Positions 51,565-59,692 of a stretch of 64,000 nt of DNA are shown piece after piece. Under the pieces are notes generated by a model. The model searched no databases, was not told where the DNA came from, and was given only the letters and a program-made list of their open reading frames with translations. The translations under genes were made by a program, and so were the position numbers. Source of the stretch: Rhizobium sophorae (GTDB lineage: Bacteria > Pseudomonadota > Alphaproteobacteria > Rhizobiales > Rhizobiaceae); the NCBI RefSeq assembly GCF_013087515.1, contig NZ_JABFCN010000048.1, forward strand, positions 1 through 64,000, read 5' to 3'. Position 1 is the stretch's first letter, and each line of letters opens with the position of its first letter.

Positions 51565-53283
51565 TTACTGATGACCTCCGGCCAAAGGCCGGTCGCTTCC
51601 TTCCCCCAGGCGCGCGGCGCGCAGCGCGTCCTCCGTGTCGCCAAAGAACTTTCCGGCTCCGATGCCATCGACGACACCGGCGCGGCCCAGCAGCTCCGTG
51701 ACCTCGGCGTTCAGGTGAGCCACGGCGAAGACGATGCCTCGCCCGGAGAGATTTGCCTGCACGGCATCGAGTGCTGCGGCTCCGGTGCTGTCGATATGCG
51801 CAATGGCGCTGGCGTCGAGGATGAACCAGCGCGTTTCGGCCGGTAGGCCGTCAGCGATGGCGCGAAGCCGGATGCGGACATAATCGGCGTTGTAAAACAG
51901 AAGATTGCCCTGGACGAGGCATATGGCGATGCCTGGAATGCCCTGGGCGTCTGGAAAGCGCTGCATGTCGTAGAAGCCATCACGTCCGGCAATGCGGCCG
52001 AGAAGCGTGTCTTTCGGGAACATCGTCTTGCGCAGGAGATAGATCAGGGTTGCGGCGATCGCGACGATGACGCCGTTCAGGACTCCGAAGCTGATAGCTC
52101 CGAACATGGCGATGAGGGCGAAGACGAACTCCGCGCGGCTGATGTGCCATATCTTTCTCAACTCGCTGACGTCGATCAGGCTGATTGCGGCTGCCGCCAG
52201 GATCGCCGCCAGGGCAGGGATCGGCAGGATGCGCAGGGCGCCGTTCAAGAACAACAGCGCCGCCATCAGGGTCACGGCGGAAACGAGACCGGCTGCCTGC
52301 GATCTGCCGCCGACTGCAAGATTGATCGCTGTGCGCGAGTCGGACACGGCGATGGGAAATGAACCAAACAGACCGGGGGCGATGTTCGCCGCGCCCAGCC
52401 CGATCAGTTCCTGGTTGGCGTCGACCTCCTCGCCGGAGCGCCCCCCGAAGCTCCGTGCGGCGACGATACTCGAGCCAAAACTGATCAGAAAGACGGCTGC
52501 CGACCCAAGGACGATCCTGTCCATGGGCATTTGAGAGAATGCATGGAGGGAGAATGACGGCAGCCCGGTGGGGAGATCGCCAACAACGCGGATGCCTGCG
52601 GCTTCAAAGTTGAAGATTGCGGAGAGAATGACGGAAACGACGACGACGACGACGGGTCCCGGTACCGGCAGCCGCGTGGCTTTCACGATCCACAACAGTG
52701 CGAACATGGCGAGGCCGAACAGCAATGTCGGCCAATGGATCAAGGCACTCTTGCGAATGATCTCGGCAATCGGCGGCAGGAGACCGTCGGACTCGATACG
52801 CACCCCGGTAAAGCGGCCGATCTGCCCGACAAGGATGGAGATGGATACGCCGGCAAAGAAGCCGACCAGAATCGGGCGGGACAGAAAGCTTGCGAGGACG
52901 CCCAGCCGAAGCAGCCGTGCTGCAAAATAGAAGGCTCCGACGCCGAGCGCCAGGGCAGAGGCGATGGCAACCGGATCGGCTGATGTGCCGGCAGGTTGCG
53001 CGGCGATGACAGTTCCTATGACCGCCGCGAGAACCGCCATGGTCCCGGCGTCCGGCCCGACCACCAATAGCCGCGACGGCCCGAACAGAGCGTAGGCAAC
53101 GGGCGCGACGATGCTCGCATATATCCCGGTTTCCGGGGGGAGGCCGGCGATGGCGGGATAAGCGATCGCACTCGGCAGGCCGACAGCAGCAATCGACAGC
53201 CCCGCAGGAATATCGCTTCGCAGCCAGTCCGCGCGAAATCCCTCCAGGCCCCTGAATATCGGCATATGAAAACTTTGAAGCAT
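51565..53283 (-). CDS. SulP-family anion transporter with STAS domain
   Basis: A 572-residue inner-membrane protein: SulP transport core (about 20-410; IPAGLSIAAVGLPSAIAYPAIAGLPPETGIYASIV is the family signature) and a C-terminal STAS domain (about 445-550; ILDASAIAHIDSTGAAALDAV). It imports sulfate, bicarbonate or another anion. Being followed closely by ppk2 is unusual. Substrate not determined by sequence. Confidence 0.88.
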   Translation of the reverse strand: MLQSFHMPIFRGLEGFRADWLRSDIPAGLSIAAVGLPSAIAYPAIAGLPPETGIYASIVAPVAYALFGPSRLLVVGPDAGTMAVLAAVIGTVIAAQPAGTSADPVAIASALALGVGAFYFAARLLRLGVLASFLSRPILVGFFAGVSISILVGQIGRFTGVRIESDGLLPPIAEIIRKSALIHWPTLLFGLAMFALLWIVKATRLPVPGPVVVVVVSVILSAIFNFEAAGIRVVGDLPTGLPSFSLHAFSQMPMDRIVLGSAAVFLISFGSSIVAARSFGGRSGEEVDANQELIGLGAANIAPGLFGSFPIAVSDSRTAINLAVGGRSQAAGLVSAVTLMAALLFLNGALRILPIPALAAILAAAAISLIDVSELRKIWHISRAEFVFALIAMFGAISFGVLNGVIVAIAATLIYLLRKTMFPKDTLLGRIAGRDGFYDMQRFPDAQGIPGIAICLVQGNLLFYNADYVRIRLRAIADGLPAETRWFILDASAIAHIDSTGAAALDAVQANLSGRGIVFAVAHLNAEVTELLGRAGVVDGIGAGKFFGDTEDALRAARLGEGSDRPLAGGHQ

Positions 53284-53483
53284 GCCACTCCCCCCGGAAA
53301 TTCATTCATCTGCCGAAGCGAATTCAGGCTACCAGTGGGGTGGCTTCCGATCGCTCCAGACTGGGCGCAGATTGGGCTTTGACGAAGATGGTCTTGCAAA
53401 GCAGCATCAGCGGAAGGGTTGACCGCGGACGCTGATGCGCTGGCCGAACCCATGGCGGACGAACCGCATGATTGCACAGCGGC

Positions 53484-53948
53484 CTAGCCGACCGGTGCCT
53501 CCCAATTCAGGAAGAAGCCGATGTCGCCCGGCATGCCGCCCGGAAAACTGATGACCATTGCTTTCAGCTTGTAGCCGTGAGGCCGGGCCACTTCGACGAA
53601 AAGATCATATATTTCCTTGGCTTTTCCTTGAAGCGTCGTCGGCCACTCTGGCCGGGCACTGTTGATCGCGCGGCCGCTATCCGTGCAGAAGCTCGACGGA
53701 AAGCTATAGACCATGGCCTCGGATTTGCCGTCGGCGGCTGCCTTCATGACGACGCGCCTGATAATGTCACGTTCCTTGTCGCCGACGTGTTTGCGGAAGA
53801 AGTCATCGACGAACTCCGCGTGTTTTTTTGCTTCACGCGCTTTGACTTTGTCGTCACGCTGCATTTCTATCAGCTGCAGTTCCAGAGCTTTCTGTCTCAA
53901 TTCTTCCGCGCTAAGCATCTGAGGATTTGACTTTTCACTTTCAGCCAT
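53484..53948 (-). CDS. Conserved protein of unknown function, N-terminal coiled coil
   Basis: A 154-residue protein with a charged N-terminal coiled coil (LSAEELRQKALELQLIEMQRDDKVKAREAKKHAEFVDDFF, about 12-52) and a C-terminal globular part with AMVYSFPSSFCTDSGRAINS and YKLKAMVISFPGGMPGDIGFFLNWE. Cytoplasmic. It recalls hypothetical proteins of rhizobia and bradyrhizobia. A 15-base palindrome, ACAGTATGATACTGT, lies 64 bases upstream of its start. Confidence 0.65.
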   Translation of the reverse strand: MAESEKSNPQMLSAEELRQKALELQLIEMQRDDKVKAREAKKHAEFVDDFFRKHVGDKERDIIRRVVMKAAADGKSEAMVYSFPSSFCTDSGRAINSARPEWPTTLQGKAKEIYDLFVEVARPHGYKLKAMVISFPGGMPGDIGFFLNWEAPVG

Positions 53949-54012
53949 GACGTTCCCTCCCAGCGGTCCAAGGCCAAGACTGACAACTACAGCACCGATT
54001 AAGTCAAACCAG

Positions 54013-54027
54013 ACAGTATGATACTGT
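54013..54027. promoter_or_regulatory. Palindrome ACAGTAT-G-ATACTGT
   Basis: Perfect 7-base arms around a single G, 64 bases upstream of the coiled-coil protein gene. It has the same one-base centre design as the 19-base palindrome but another sequence, so a second regulator of similar type is possible. Confidence 0.5.
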
Positions 54028-54202
54028 AGGTTCTAGTAAGCTACGGCTTGGCATATATTTCAGCCGTCAGCCGCGCCCTTGCGGTCAATGATAATTGGCG
54101 TGCCATATCGCTTTCACAGGAGGGCAGTGGTCCGTGCCCTTGACCTCGTGATCAAGCGGCCGCGGTCGATTTTAGCCCGCGCGCTGAACTCCGCTTTTGT
54201 AA

Positions 54203-54221
54203 GCGTGTTACTGTAACATAC
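54203..54221. promoter_or_regulatory. Copy 4 of the 19-base palindrome
   Basis: GCGTGTTACTGTAACATAC matches the consensus except for two bases in the left arm and the centre. It lies 157 bases upstream of the DUF3300 gene. Confidence 0.65.
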
Positions 54222-54378
54222 ATGCCAGACCAGTCCTGCGACTACGCCTGGCGCTGTTTTTGCTATAAATTTGGAGCAAAAGACGGCTTGGCCGATGTTT
54301 AGCTATCAATCCTCCTTCACTCGGAGGAGTATGCGGCACGAGCCTACACACCATGTCTGACCGCAGGGAGGATTTGAG

Positions 54379-55761
54379 ATGGCTAGACCTCACGCATTGT
54401 TACTCGCCACGGGCCTGTTCCTGCCTTTTGCAGGGTTCCCGTTTTCGCCACATCTGACTCTGACCGCCGCCGCGCAGGAGCCGGCCGCTTCCAATCCCGT
54501 CACGGCGGAAGACGACGCGCCGGCGCCTCTGAGCGAGGACGAACTCGAAATCCTGGTGGCGCGGATCGCGCTTTATCCGGATGAACTGGTTGCGCTCGTC
54601 ACGTCGGCGTCGCTCTATCCGCTGCAGGTCGTGGAAGCAGCCCGGTTCCTCGAAACCTTGAAGAAGCAGCCCCAGCTCAAGCCGAAGACGACGTGGGACG
54701 GCAGCATCGTATCGCTGCTGAACTATCCTCAGATCGTGACGATGATGAGCGAGGATCTGGACTGGACGCAGTCTCTCGGAGAGGCGCTTTCCTACCAGCA
54801 GAAGGACGTTCTGATCGCCATACAGCAACTGCGCGACAAAGCGGTCGCCGACGGCATCATCAAGACCGACGACAAGATCAAGGTCAGCCAGGAGAACGAC
54901 AACGTCGTGATCGTCTCCGCCAGTCCTGAGAAGATCTACGTTCCGCAATACGCGCCGGAGATGCTGTATGAGCCGAACTATGTGGCCGAGCCCATCGGCT
55001 ACTATTCCGAGCCGTATCCGAACTACTACTATCCGACCGCCACCTTTTTCGCGGGCGTGGTGACGGGAGCGGTGTGGGCCGCCGCCGTCGACTGGAACCG
55101 CTGGGGCGTATGGGGCGGGCGCTGGAACGGCAATGTCGACATCGACTGCAACAACTGTTTGAACAACATCAACGGCAAGGTGAATATCAACGACGTCGAC
55201 TGGAAAAACGTCGACCGCAGCAAGATCGGGTTCGACAGCGCGCAGTTCAACAAGATCGACCGCAGCTCCTTCCGGACCAGTATCGAGGCGAACGCCGGCG
55301 ACAGGGTCGGAGCAAGAGGCAACGACCGTGCGAACACGATCCGCGACAAGCCAGGCAAAGTCAGTGTCAACGATGTCCGCAAGAGCAAGATCGATGCGGA
55401 CAGGGTAAATGCTGCCCGCAATAAGGCAGCCAATACAAGGGCGGCTTCCGGGGGCGGGAAGGGAGCGCAGGCCGCGCAGAACCGCAGGCCTGAGGCAAGG
55501 ACTCCGAACAGGGTTGCCGAAAAAGCAAGGCCCGGGGTCAACGCCAAACGCCCGGTCGCAAAGCCGAAGCCTGCGGCCCGTGTCGACAGCCGGCCCAGAA
55601 AGCCATCGGCCCTCGGTCAGGTCGACAGCGGCAAGCGCGCGCAGATGCAGTCCAGCCGCGGCAGACAGGCCATGGCCGGGAGCAATCGCGGCGGCGGTAG
55701 AGCAATGCGCGGCGGTGGCGGCGGCCGCGGCGGCGGTGGCCGCGGCGGCGGTCGTCGGTGA
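54379..55761 (+). CDS. DUF3300 exported protein with RGG-rich tail
   Basis: A 460-residue envelope protein. A signal peptide (about 1-33) is followed by the DUF3300 domain (about 50-215: LSEDELEILVARIALYPDELVALVTSASLYPLQVVEAARFL), a tyrosine/proline-rich segment, a small asparagine-rich stretch with two cysteines (DCNNC), and a low-complexity basic tail that ends in runs of GGGRGGGG. Function unknown. It is followed 20 bases later by a DUF2950 gene; the DUF3300-DUF2950 pair is a known recurring arrangement. The ribosome site is GGGAGGA. Confidence 0.85.
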   Translation: MARPHALLLATGLFLPFAGFPFSPHLTLTAAAQEPAASNPVTAEDDAPAPLSEDELEILVARIALYPDELVALVTSASLYPLQVVEAARFLETLKKQPQLKPKTTWDGSIVSLLNYPQIVTMMSEDLDWTQSLGEALSYQQKDVLIAIQQLRDKAVADGIIKTDDKIKVSQENDNVVIVSASPEKIYVPQYAPEMLYEPNYVAEPIGYYSEPYPNYYYPTATFFAGVVTGAVWAAAVDWNRWGVWGGRWNGNVDIDCNNCLNNINGKVNINDVDWKNVDRSKIGFDSAQFNKIDRSSFRTSIEANAGDRVGARGNDRANTIRDKPGKVSVNDVRKSKIDADRVNAARNKAANTRAASGGGKGAQAAQNRRPEARTPNRVAEKARPGVNAKRPVAKPKPAARVDSRPRKPSALGQVDSGKRAQMQSSRGRQAMAGSNRGGGRAMRGGGGGRGGGGRGGGRR

Positions 55762-55781
55762 CCGAAAGAAGGAGGAAAATC

Positions 55782-56738
55782 ATGACGAAGTCATTCAGAA
55801 ACATGCTTCTGGGTTCGGTGTTCGCTCTTGCGGTGCTCGCCACCCATTCGGTTCCGACATCTGCAGCAGAGCCATCCGATGCGACCGTCATCTCGGGCTT
55901 CGCTTCACAGAGCGATCCGCCCGTCTTTGAGACGCCGGAACAGGCCGTCGACGCTTTCAAGGCGACCTTGGCGGCCGACGACTTCGACAAGTTTACTGCG
56001 CTGCTGGGAATTGATGCCGCGAAAGCGAAGGCAGGCGAAGGGGTGATGGACACCTACGCACAGATCCGGGACGGCACGAAGAAGAAGATCGTCGTGAAGG
56101 ACGTCGATGACCGCAAGATCATCGAGATCGGCGACAAATTATGGCCGCTGCCATTTCCGATCGTGAAGGGCGACGATGGCAAATGGAGCTTCGACACCTA
56201 TGCCGGGTTCGAGGAGATCATCAATCGTCGCGTCGGCGAGAACGAATTGCAGACCATCGACACGATGCAGGCCTATGTCGACGCCCAAAAGGAATATTCT
56301 TCCGCTGACCACGACGACGACGGCGTTCTCGAATATGCCCAGAAACTGATCAGCAGCGACGGCAAAACCGATGGTCTCTACTGGTCGCCTGATCTGGGCG
56401 AGGGTGATAGCCCTGCGGGCAACGCCCTCGAAGACAATGCGGCGCTTGATAAGGCCAAGGCCGGCGAGGGCTATTACGGCTATCGCTACAGGATCATCGA
56501 CAGCCAGGGGCCGAACATCGCGGGCGGAGAGTTCGACTATGTGATCAACGGCAACATGATCGCAGGATTCGCCCTTATCGCCTGGCCGATCCGATATGGC
56601 GAAACCGGCGTGCACACATTCGTCGTGAACGCGAACGGCACGGTCTACCAGGCCGATCTCGGCCGGGAGACGGAAAAAATAGCTGCTGGCGTCAGGACCT
56701 TCAACCCGGGTGACAATTGGGACGTGACTTCTGATTGA
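55782..56738 (+). CDS. DUF2950 exported protein
   Basis: A 318-residue periplasmic protein of the DUF2950 family. After a signal peptide (about 1-28) come FETPEQAVDAFKATLAADDFDKFTALLG and the conserved centre DTMQAYVDAQKEYSSADHDDDGVLEYAQKLISSDGKTDGLYW, and near the end GYYGYRYRIIDSQGPNIAGGEFDYVINGNMIAGFALIAWPIRYG. GGAGGAAAA precedes the ATG. It probably acts with the DUF3300 protein in the envelope; the role is unknown. Confidence 0.88.
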   Translation: MTKSFRNMLLGSVFALAVLATHSVPTSAAEPSDATVISGFASQSDPPVFETPEQAVDAFKATLAADDFDKFTALLGIDAAKAKAGEGVMDTYAQIRDGTKKKIVVKDVDDRKIIEIGDKLWPLPFPIVKGDDGKWSFDTYAGFEEIINRRVGENELQTIDTMQAYVDAQKEYSSADHDDDGVLEYAQKLISSDGKTDGLYWSPDLGEGDSPAGNALEDNAALDKAKAGEGYYGYRYRIIDSQGPNIAGGEFDYVINGNMIAGFALIAWPIRYGETGVHTFVVNANGTVYQADLGRETEKIAAGVRTFNPGDNWDVTSD

Positions 56739-56756
56739 CGAGGGTCCCGCGTGTTG

Positions 56757-56781
56757 GGAACCAAGTCTGCTTCACGTCGTT
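56757..56781 (+). promoter_or_regulatory. EcfG (general stress) promoter before DUF2171 gene
   Basis: GGAAC (56757-56761), 16 bases, CGTT (56778-56781): an exact match to the EcfG/RpoE2 promoter consensus. It ends 35 bases before the DUF2171 ATG, an ideal distance. DUF2171-type and DUF3008-type small proteins are known stress-linked genes in alphaproteobacteria, so the site is probably real. Confidence 0.65.
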
Positions 56782-56816
56782 GCCGCTTCGTACCTGACAA
56801 TGCAAAGGAGGAAACG

Positions 56817-57050
56817 ATGATTTCCGCGGATCAGATTCGTGAACATATGGAAGTGCGGACCGCCGACGGCACCCATGTCGGCACGGTCGATCATCTCGAC
56901 GGCCCCACGCGCATCAAGCTGACGAAGCTCGACTCGGAAGACGGCAAACACCACTTGATCCCGATCGATTGGGTCGATCACGTGGATGCTCACGTCCATC
57001 TGTCGAAGAATGCCAGGGATGTCCGGATGCAATGGGCTACCATCAACTGA
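56817..57050 (+). CDS. DUF2171 (PRC-barrel-like) stress protein
   Basis: A 77-residue cytoplasmic protein of the DUF2171 family, a small beta barrel: MISADQIREHMEVRTADG then VGTVDHLDGPTRIKLTKLD and a C-terminal DHVDAHVHLSKNARDVRMQW. GGAGGAAACG precedes the ATG, and an EcfG-type promoter is 35 bases upstream. It starts a run of three small stress-type genes. Confidence 0.87.
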   Translation: MISADQIREHMEVRTADGTHVGTVDHLDGPTRIKLTKLDSEDGKHHLIPIDWVDHVDAHVHLSKNARDVRMQWATIN

Positions 57051-57103
57051 CAGCCGGTCGGCTGCGGCTTACCGGCCGCAGCCTCCTTAAAACAGGAGCC
57101 GCC

Positions 57104-57313
57104 ATGCCGAAGCAATTGAAGATGGGCGATGAGGTGAGCTGGAATACCAGCCAGGGAAAGACCGAGGGCAGGGTAGTCAAGAAGCAGAGCGGTCCAACGA
57201 AGATCAAAGGCCACAGCGTGAATGCATCGAAGGCCGAACCGCAATATATCGTCGAGAGCGACAAGTCGGAAAAACGCGCCGCACACAAGCCTGACGAACT
57301 CAGGAAGCTTTGA
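57104..57313 (+). CDS. DUF2945 (HVA1/Tudor-like) small protein
   Basis: A 69-residue basic protein with MGDEVSWNTSQGKTEGRVVKK ... HSVNASKAEPQYIVESDKSEKRAAHKPDELRKL, the whole DUF2945 / hypervirulence-associated Tudor-like domain. It may bind nucleic acid or protein. 53 bases after the DUF2171 gene and probably co-transcribed. Confidence 0.85.
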   Translation: MPKQLKMGDEVSWNTSQGKTEGRVVKKQSGPTKIKGHSVNASKAEPQYIVESDKSEKRAAHKPDELRKL

Positions 57314-57349
57314 GCCGGCGGTCGCTCGTTTGAGCAAGAGGAGATCGAT

Positions 57350-57535
57350 ATGCCAGCCAAATCCAAGGCCCAGCAGAAGGCGGCAGGGGCCGCACTCTCG
57401 GCCAAGCGCGGCGAGACGCCGAAGAGCCACCTCAAAGGCGCTTCGAAACAGATGGTCGAATCCATGAGCGAAAAACAACTCGAGGAGTTCGCGTCAACCA
57501 AAAGGAACGGCAAGCCCGAGCACGTGTCGAAATAA
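57350..57535 (+). CDS. DUF3008 small basic protein
   Basis: A 61-residue lysine-rich protein of the DUF3008 family: PAKSKAQQKAAGAALSAKRGE, then SHLKGASKQMVESMSEKQLEEFASTKRNGKPEHV. Such proteins are strongly expressed under stress or in stationary phase in rhizobia and relatives. AGGAGATCGAT precedes the ATG. Third of the small stress genes. Confidence 0.87.
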   Translation: MPAKSKAQQKAAGAALSAKRGETPKSHLKGASKQMVESMSEKQLEEFASTKRNGKPEHVSK

Positions 57536-57719
57536 AGGGATGCGGGTACCGTCATGCGGTGTCTGACCTTCCCGCCGCTCTAATCTACATGGTCTTGACA
57601 GCGGCTGCCGATGAAGCAGGATTGGCGGTTCGTGCGCGGTCGATGTATGGTTTCGACAGAGATTTGGGCAATTGCCCATCAGCTAGAACAGCGCACTGCG
57701 CCTAAAACGGAGTCTGAGA

Positions 57720-58202
57720 TTGGCCGTCGCCTTCACCAAGGAAGAGAGTTTCGAAACCGCTTCGGAAACCCTGCTGCCCGATCGTCCGGTTTCGCCGCAC
57801 CCCAACCTTGTTACGAAGGCCGGGCTGAAGGCCCTGGAGCTGCAATTCCAGCAGGCCCGCGAGGCTTATGATGTTGCGAGTACCGTCGAAGACGTGAACG
57901 AACGGCGGCGGCAGACGGCCAATCCTTTGCGTGATCTTCGCTACTTAGCGGCAAGACTTCGCACAGCGCAGCTCATGCCTCACCACACGTCAATCGATAC
58001 TGTCGCCTTCGGCAATACCGTGACTTTCCGTCGCGACGACGGGCGCGTGCAGACCTATCGCATCGTCGGGGAGGACGAAGCCGATCCCAAGGCGGGATCG
58101 ATTTCCTACGTCTCCCCGGTGGCGCGGTTGCTGCTGGGCAAGGCTGTCGGCGATGTCGTGGAGACGGGCGGCCAGGAACTGGAGATCATGACCATCGCAT
58201 AG
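57720..58202 (+). CDS. GreA/GreB-family transcript cleavage factor-like protein
   Basis: A 160-residue protein with the GreA/GreB layout: N-terminal coiled coil (about 30-87, VTKAGLKALELQFQQAREAYDVAS ... RYLAARLRTAQL) and a C-terminal FKBP-like domain (about 93-160, AFGNTVTFRRDDGRVQTYRIVGEDEADPKAGSISYVSPVARLLLGK). The house-keeping GreA acidic tip (a DE-type pair) is changed (STVEDVNERRR). It may act on RNA polymerase under stress. TTG start with CGGAG about 7 bases upstream. Confidence 0.8.
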   Translation: MAVAFTKEESFETASETLLPDRPVSPHPNLVTKAGLKALELQFQQAREAYDVASTVEDVNERRRQTANPLRDLRYLAARLRTAQLMPHHTSIDTVAFGNTVTFRRDDGRVQTYRIVGEDEADPKAGSISYVSPVARLLLGKAVGDVVETGGQELEIMTIA

Positions 58203-58312
58203 AACAGGGATATTCGTATAGCCTTGCCCATTATTTTGGTACTGATTGGTACTTTATTTATCGAACCTTTACCATCCGTGGCTAGAACGATGACATTCCA
58301 CCATCGAAAGTC

Positions 58313-58672
58313 ATGCTCATGGTCAGCGCAATTTCCAGTTCTGCATCCACCATTTTGAGTTCAGCCGTTTCAACCTCATCTTCCAGTTCGTCGGATCAGC
58401 TTGCCTCTCTCGAGGCACAGCTTGCCGAAAAGAACGCAGCCCTGTCAGAAGGGCAGGACGAGCAGGAGAAGGCCACGATCGAAAAATCTATCGATACGCT
58501 GGAAGCGAAGATCGCCAAGCTCGAAGCGAGCGAAAGCAGCCAATCTCAGTCATCTGCCGCATCGAAGCCCGCCGATGAAGTTCCTGGAGAATTTTCCGGC
58601 GAAAGCGAGCGTATCGGCACGACGAATTTTGACGAGGCCAGCGAGTTCGGCAGCCGCACGGCTTATGTCTGA
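58313..58672 (+). CDS. Serine-rich coiled-coil protein of unknown function
   Basis: A 119-residue protein with a Ser/Thr-rich N-terminus (ISSSASTILSSAVSTSSSSSS), a coiled coil (about 28-73, LASLEAQLAEKNAALSEGQDEQEK) and a polar tail. No signal peptide or membrane helix is clear. Start at the first of two nearby ATGs. The upstream gap has a direct repeat TTGGTACT near 58240-58255. Confidence 0.55.
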   Translation: MLMVSAISSSASTILSSAVSTSSSSSSDQLASLEAQLAEKNAALSEGQDEQEKATIEKSIDTLEAKIAKLEASESSQSQSSAASKPADEVPGEFSGESERIGTTNFDEASEFGSRTAYV

Positions 58673-58710
58673 CAAAGCGACGTGGGCCTGCTGTATTCTT
58701 GAGTGACGCG

Positions 58711-59604
58711 TCAAAGACGGCGCTTGGCCACCGCGACGACTTCGCGCGTCAAATCCGCCAGGCGGTCGGCGGCGAGGCGGTTGATCTGCCAGTAGAGCGG
58801 GACATCGAGCGGTGTGTCGGGCACCAGTTCGACCAGCCGTCCGGACGCAAGATGCTCGCGGGTCAACTGGATCGGGTTCATTCCCCAGCACATGCCCGAA
58901 AGGCTCGCCTCGACGAAGCTCTGCGACGACGGCAGCCAGTGGGTGGGATAATCGAGATCGCGTCTGAACGTTTTGCGTATCCAGCTGCTCTGCAGCCTGT
59001 CTTTCTGGTTGAAGGTCAGGGCCGGAGCATTGCGGATCGCCTCTGATGTTACGCCCTGCGGAAAATGGCGCGCGACGAAGTCGGGCGTTGCCGTGGCGTG
59101 GTAGCGCAGAACGCCAAGGGCAAAACGCCGGCATCCGCGAACCGGTTTTTCCAGGCTGGTGACGGCGGCGATCACCCGCCCGCGCTGCAGCCATTCGGCC
59201 GTATGATCCTGATCATCGACGGCAACGTTAAGCAGATAGGAAGAGCTTTTGGCGAAATTCGACATGGCCTCAACGAACCATGTCCCGAGGCTGTCGGCAT
59301 TCGTGGCGATTTGAAGCGTGACCCTTTGATGGGGCTCGTCGGGATCGACGAGAGCCGGCAACTGCTCGAAGAGTTCGGCTTCGAGCATGCCGACATTTTC
59401 CATATGGCGACAGAGCCATTCTCCCTTTTCCGTCGCCGTGCACGGGGTGCCTCTGACGACTAGGACGACGCCGAGACGCTCTTCCAGCTGCTTCACCCGC
59501 TGAGAAATGGCTGAAGGGGTCACGTTCAGGACGGCCGCCGCTCTTTCGAAGCTGCCTGTCTGGACAATGGTTGCGACGGCGCGAAGAGCAGGATAGTCGA
59601 GCAT
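58711..59604 (-). CDS. LysR-type regulator ArgP/LysG
   Basis: A 297-residue LysR-family regulator. The N-terminal helix-turn-helix reads YPALRAVATIVQTGSFERAAAVLNVTPSAISQRVKQLEERLG (4-45) and the effector domain (about 90-290) matches the ArgP/LysG group (e.g. SYLLNVAVDDQDHTAEWLQRG). It is divergent from a LysE/ArgO-type exporter gene, and by the known pairing (LysG-LysE) would switch on that exporter when lysine or arginine builds up. Confidence 0.9.
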   Translation of the reverse strand: MLDYPALRAVATIVQTGSFERAAAVLNVTPSAISQRVKQLEERLGVVLVVRGTPCTATEKGEWLCRHMENVGMLEAELFEQLPALVDPDEPHQRVTLQIATNADSLGTWFVEAMSNFAKSSSYLLNVAVDDQDHTAEWLQRGRVIAAVTSLEKPVRGCRRFALGVLRYHATATPDFVARHFPQGVTSEAIRNAPALTFNQKDRLQSSWIRKTFRRDLDYPTHWLPSSQSFVEASLSGMCWGMNPIQLTREHLASGRLVELVPDTPLDVPLYWQINRLAADRLADLTREVVAVAKRRL

Positions 59605-59692
59605 GAATTAGCTTAGCTAAATTGGAGTAAGGTGGATTAATTAGCCTAACTCTTATAATCGCGCTAGCGCAACCTTACCGAAATGAGGGGCG
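59605..59692. promoter_or_regulatory. Divergent control region of the ArgP/LysE pair
   Basis: The 88-base gap holds TTAGC-TTA-GCTAA at 59608-59620, an inverted repeat next to the ArgP start, and AT-rich sequence further on with TTAATTAGCC. Suited to a LysR regulator that controls the exporter. Confidence 0.5.

Larger units (their letters stand above)
53949..54378. other. Divergent 430-base control region with two palindromes
   Basis: No gene is supported here. It holds a palindrome at 54013-54027 next to the coiled-coil gene and copy 4 of the 19-base motif at 54203-54221 closer to the DUF3300 gene. The rest is partly AT-rich, as expected of promoters. Confidence 0.6.
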
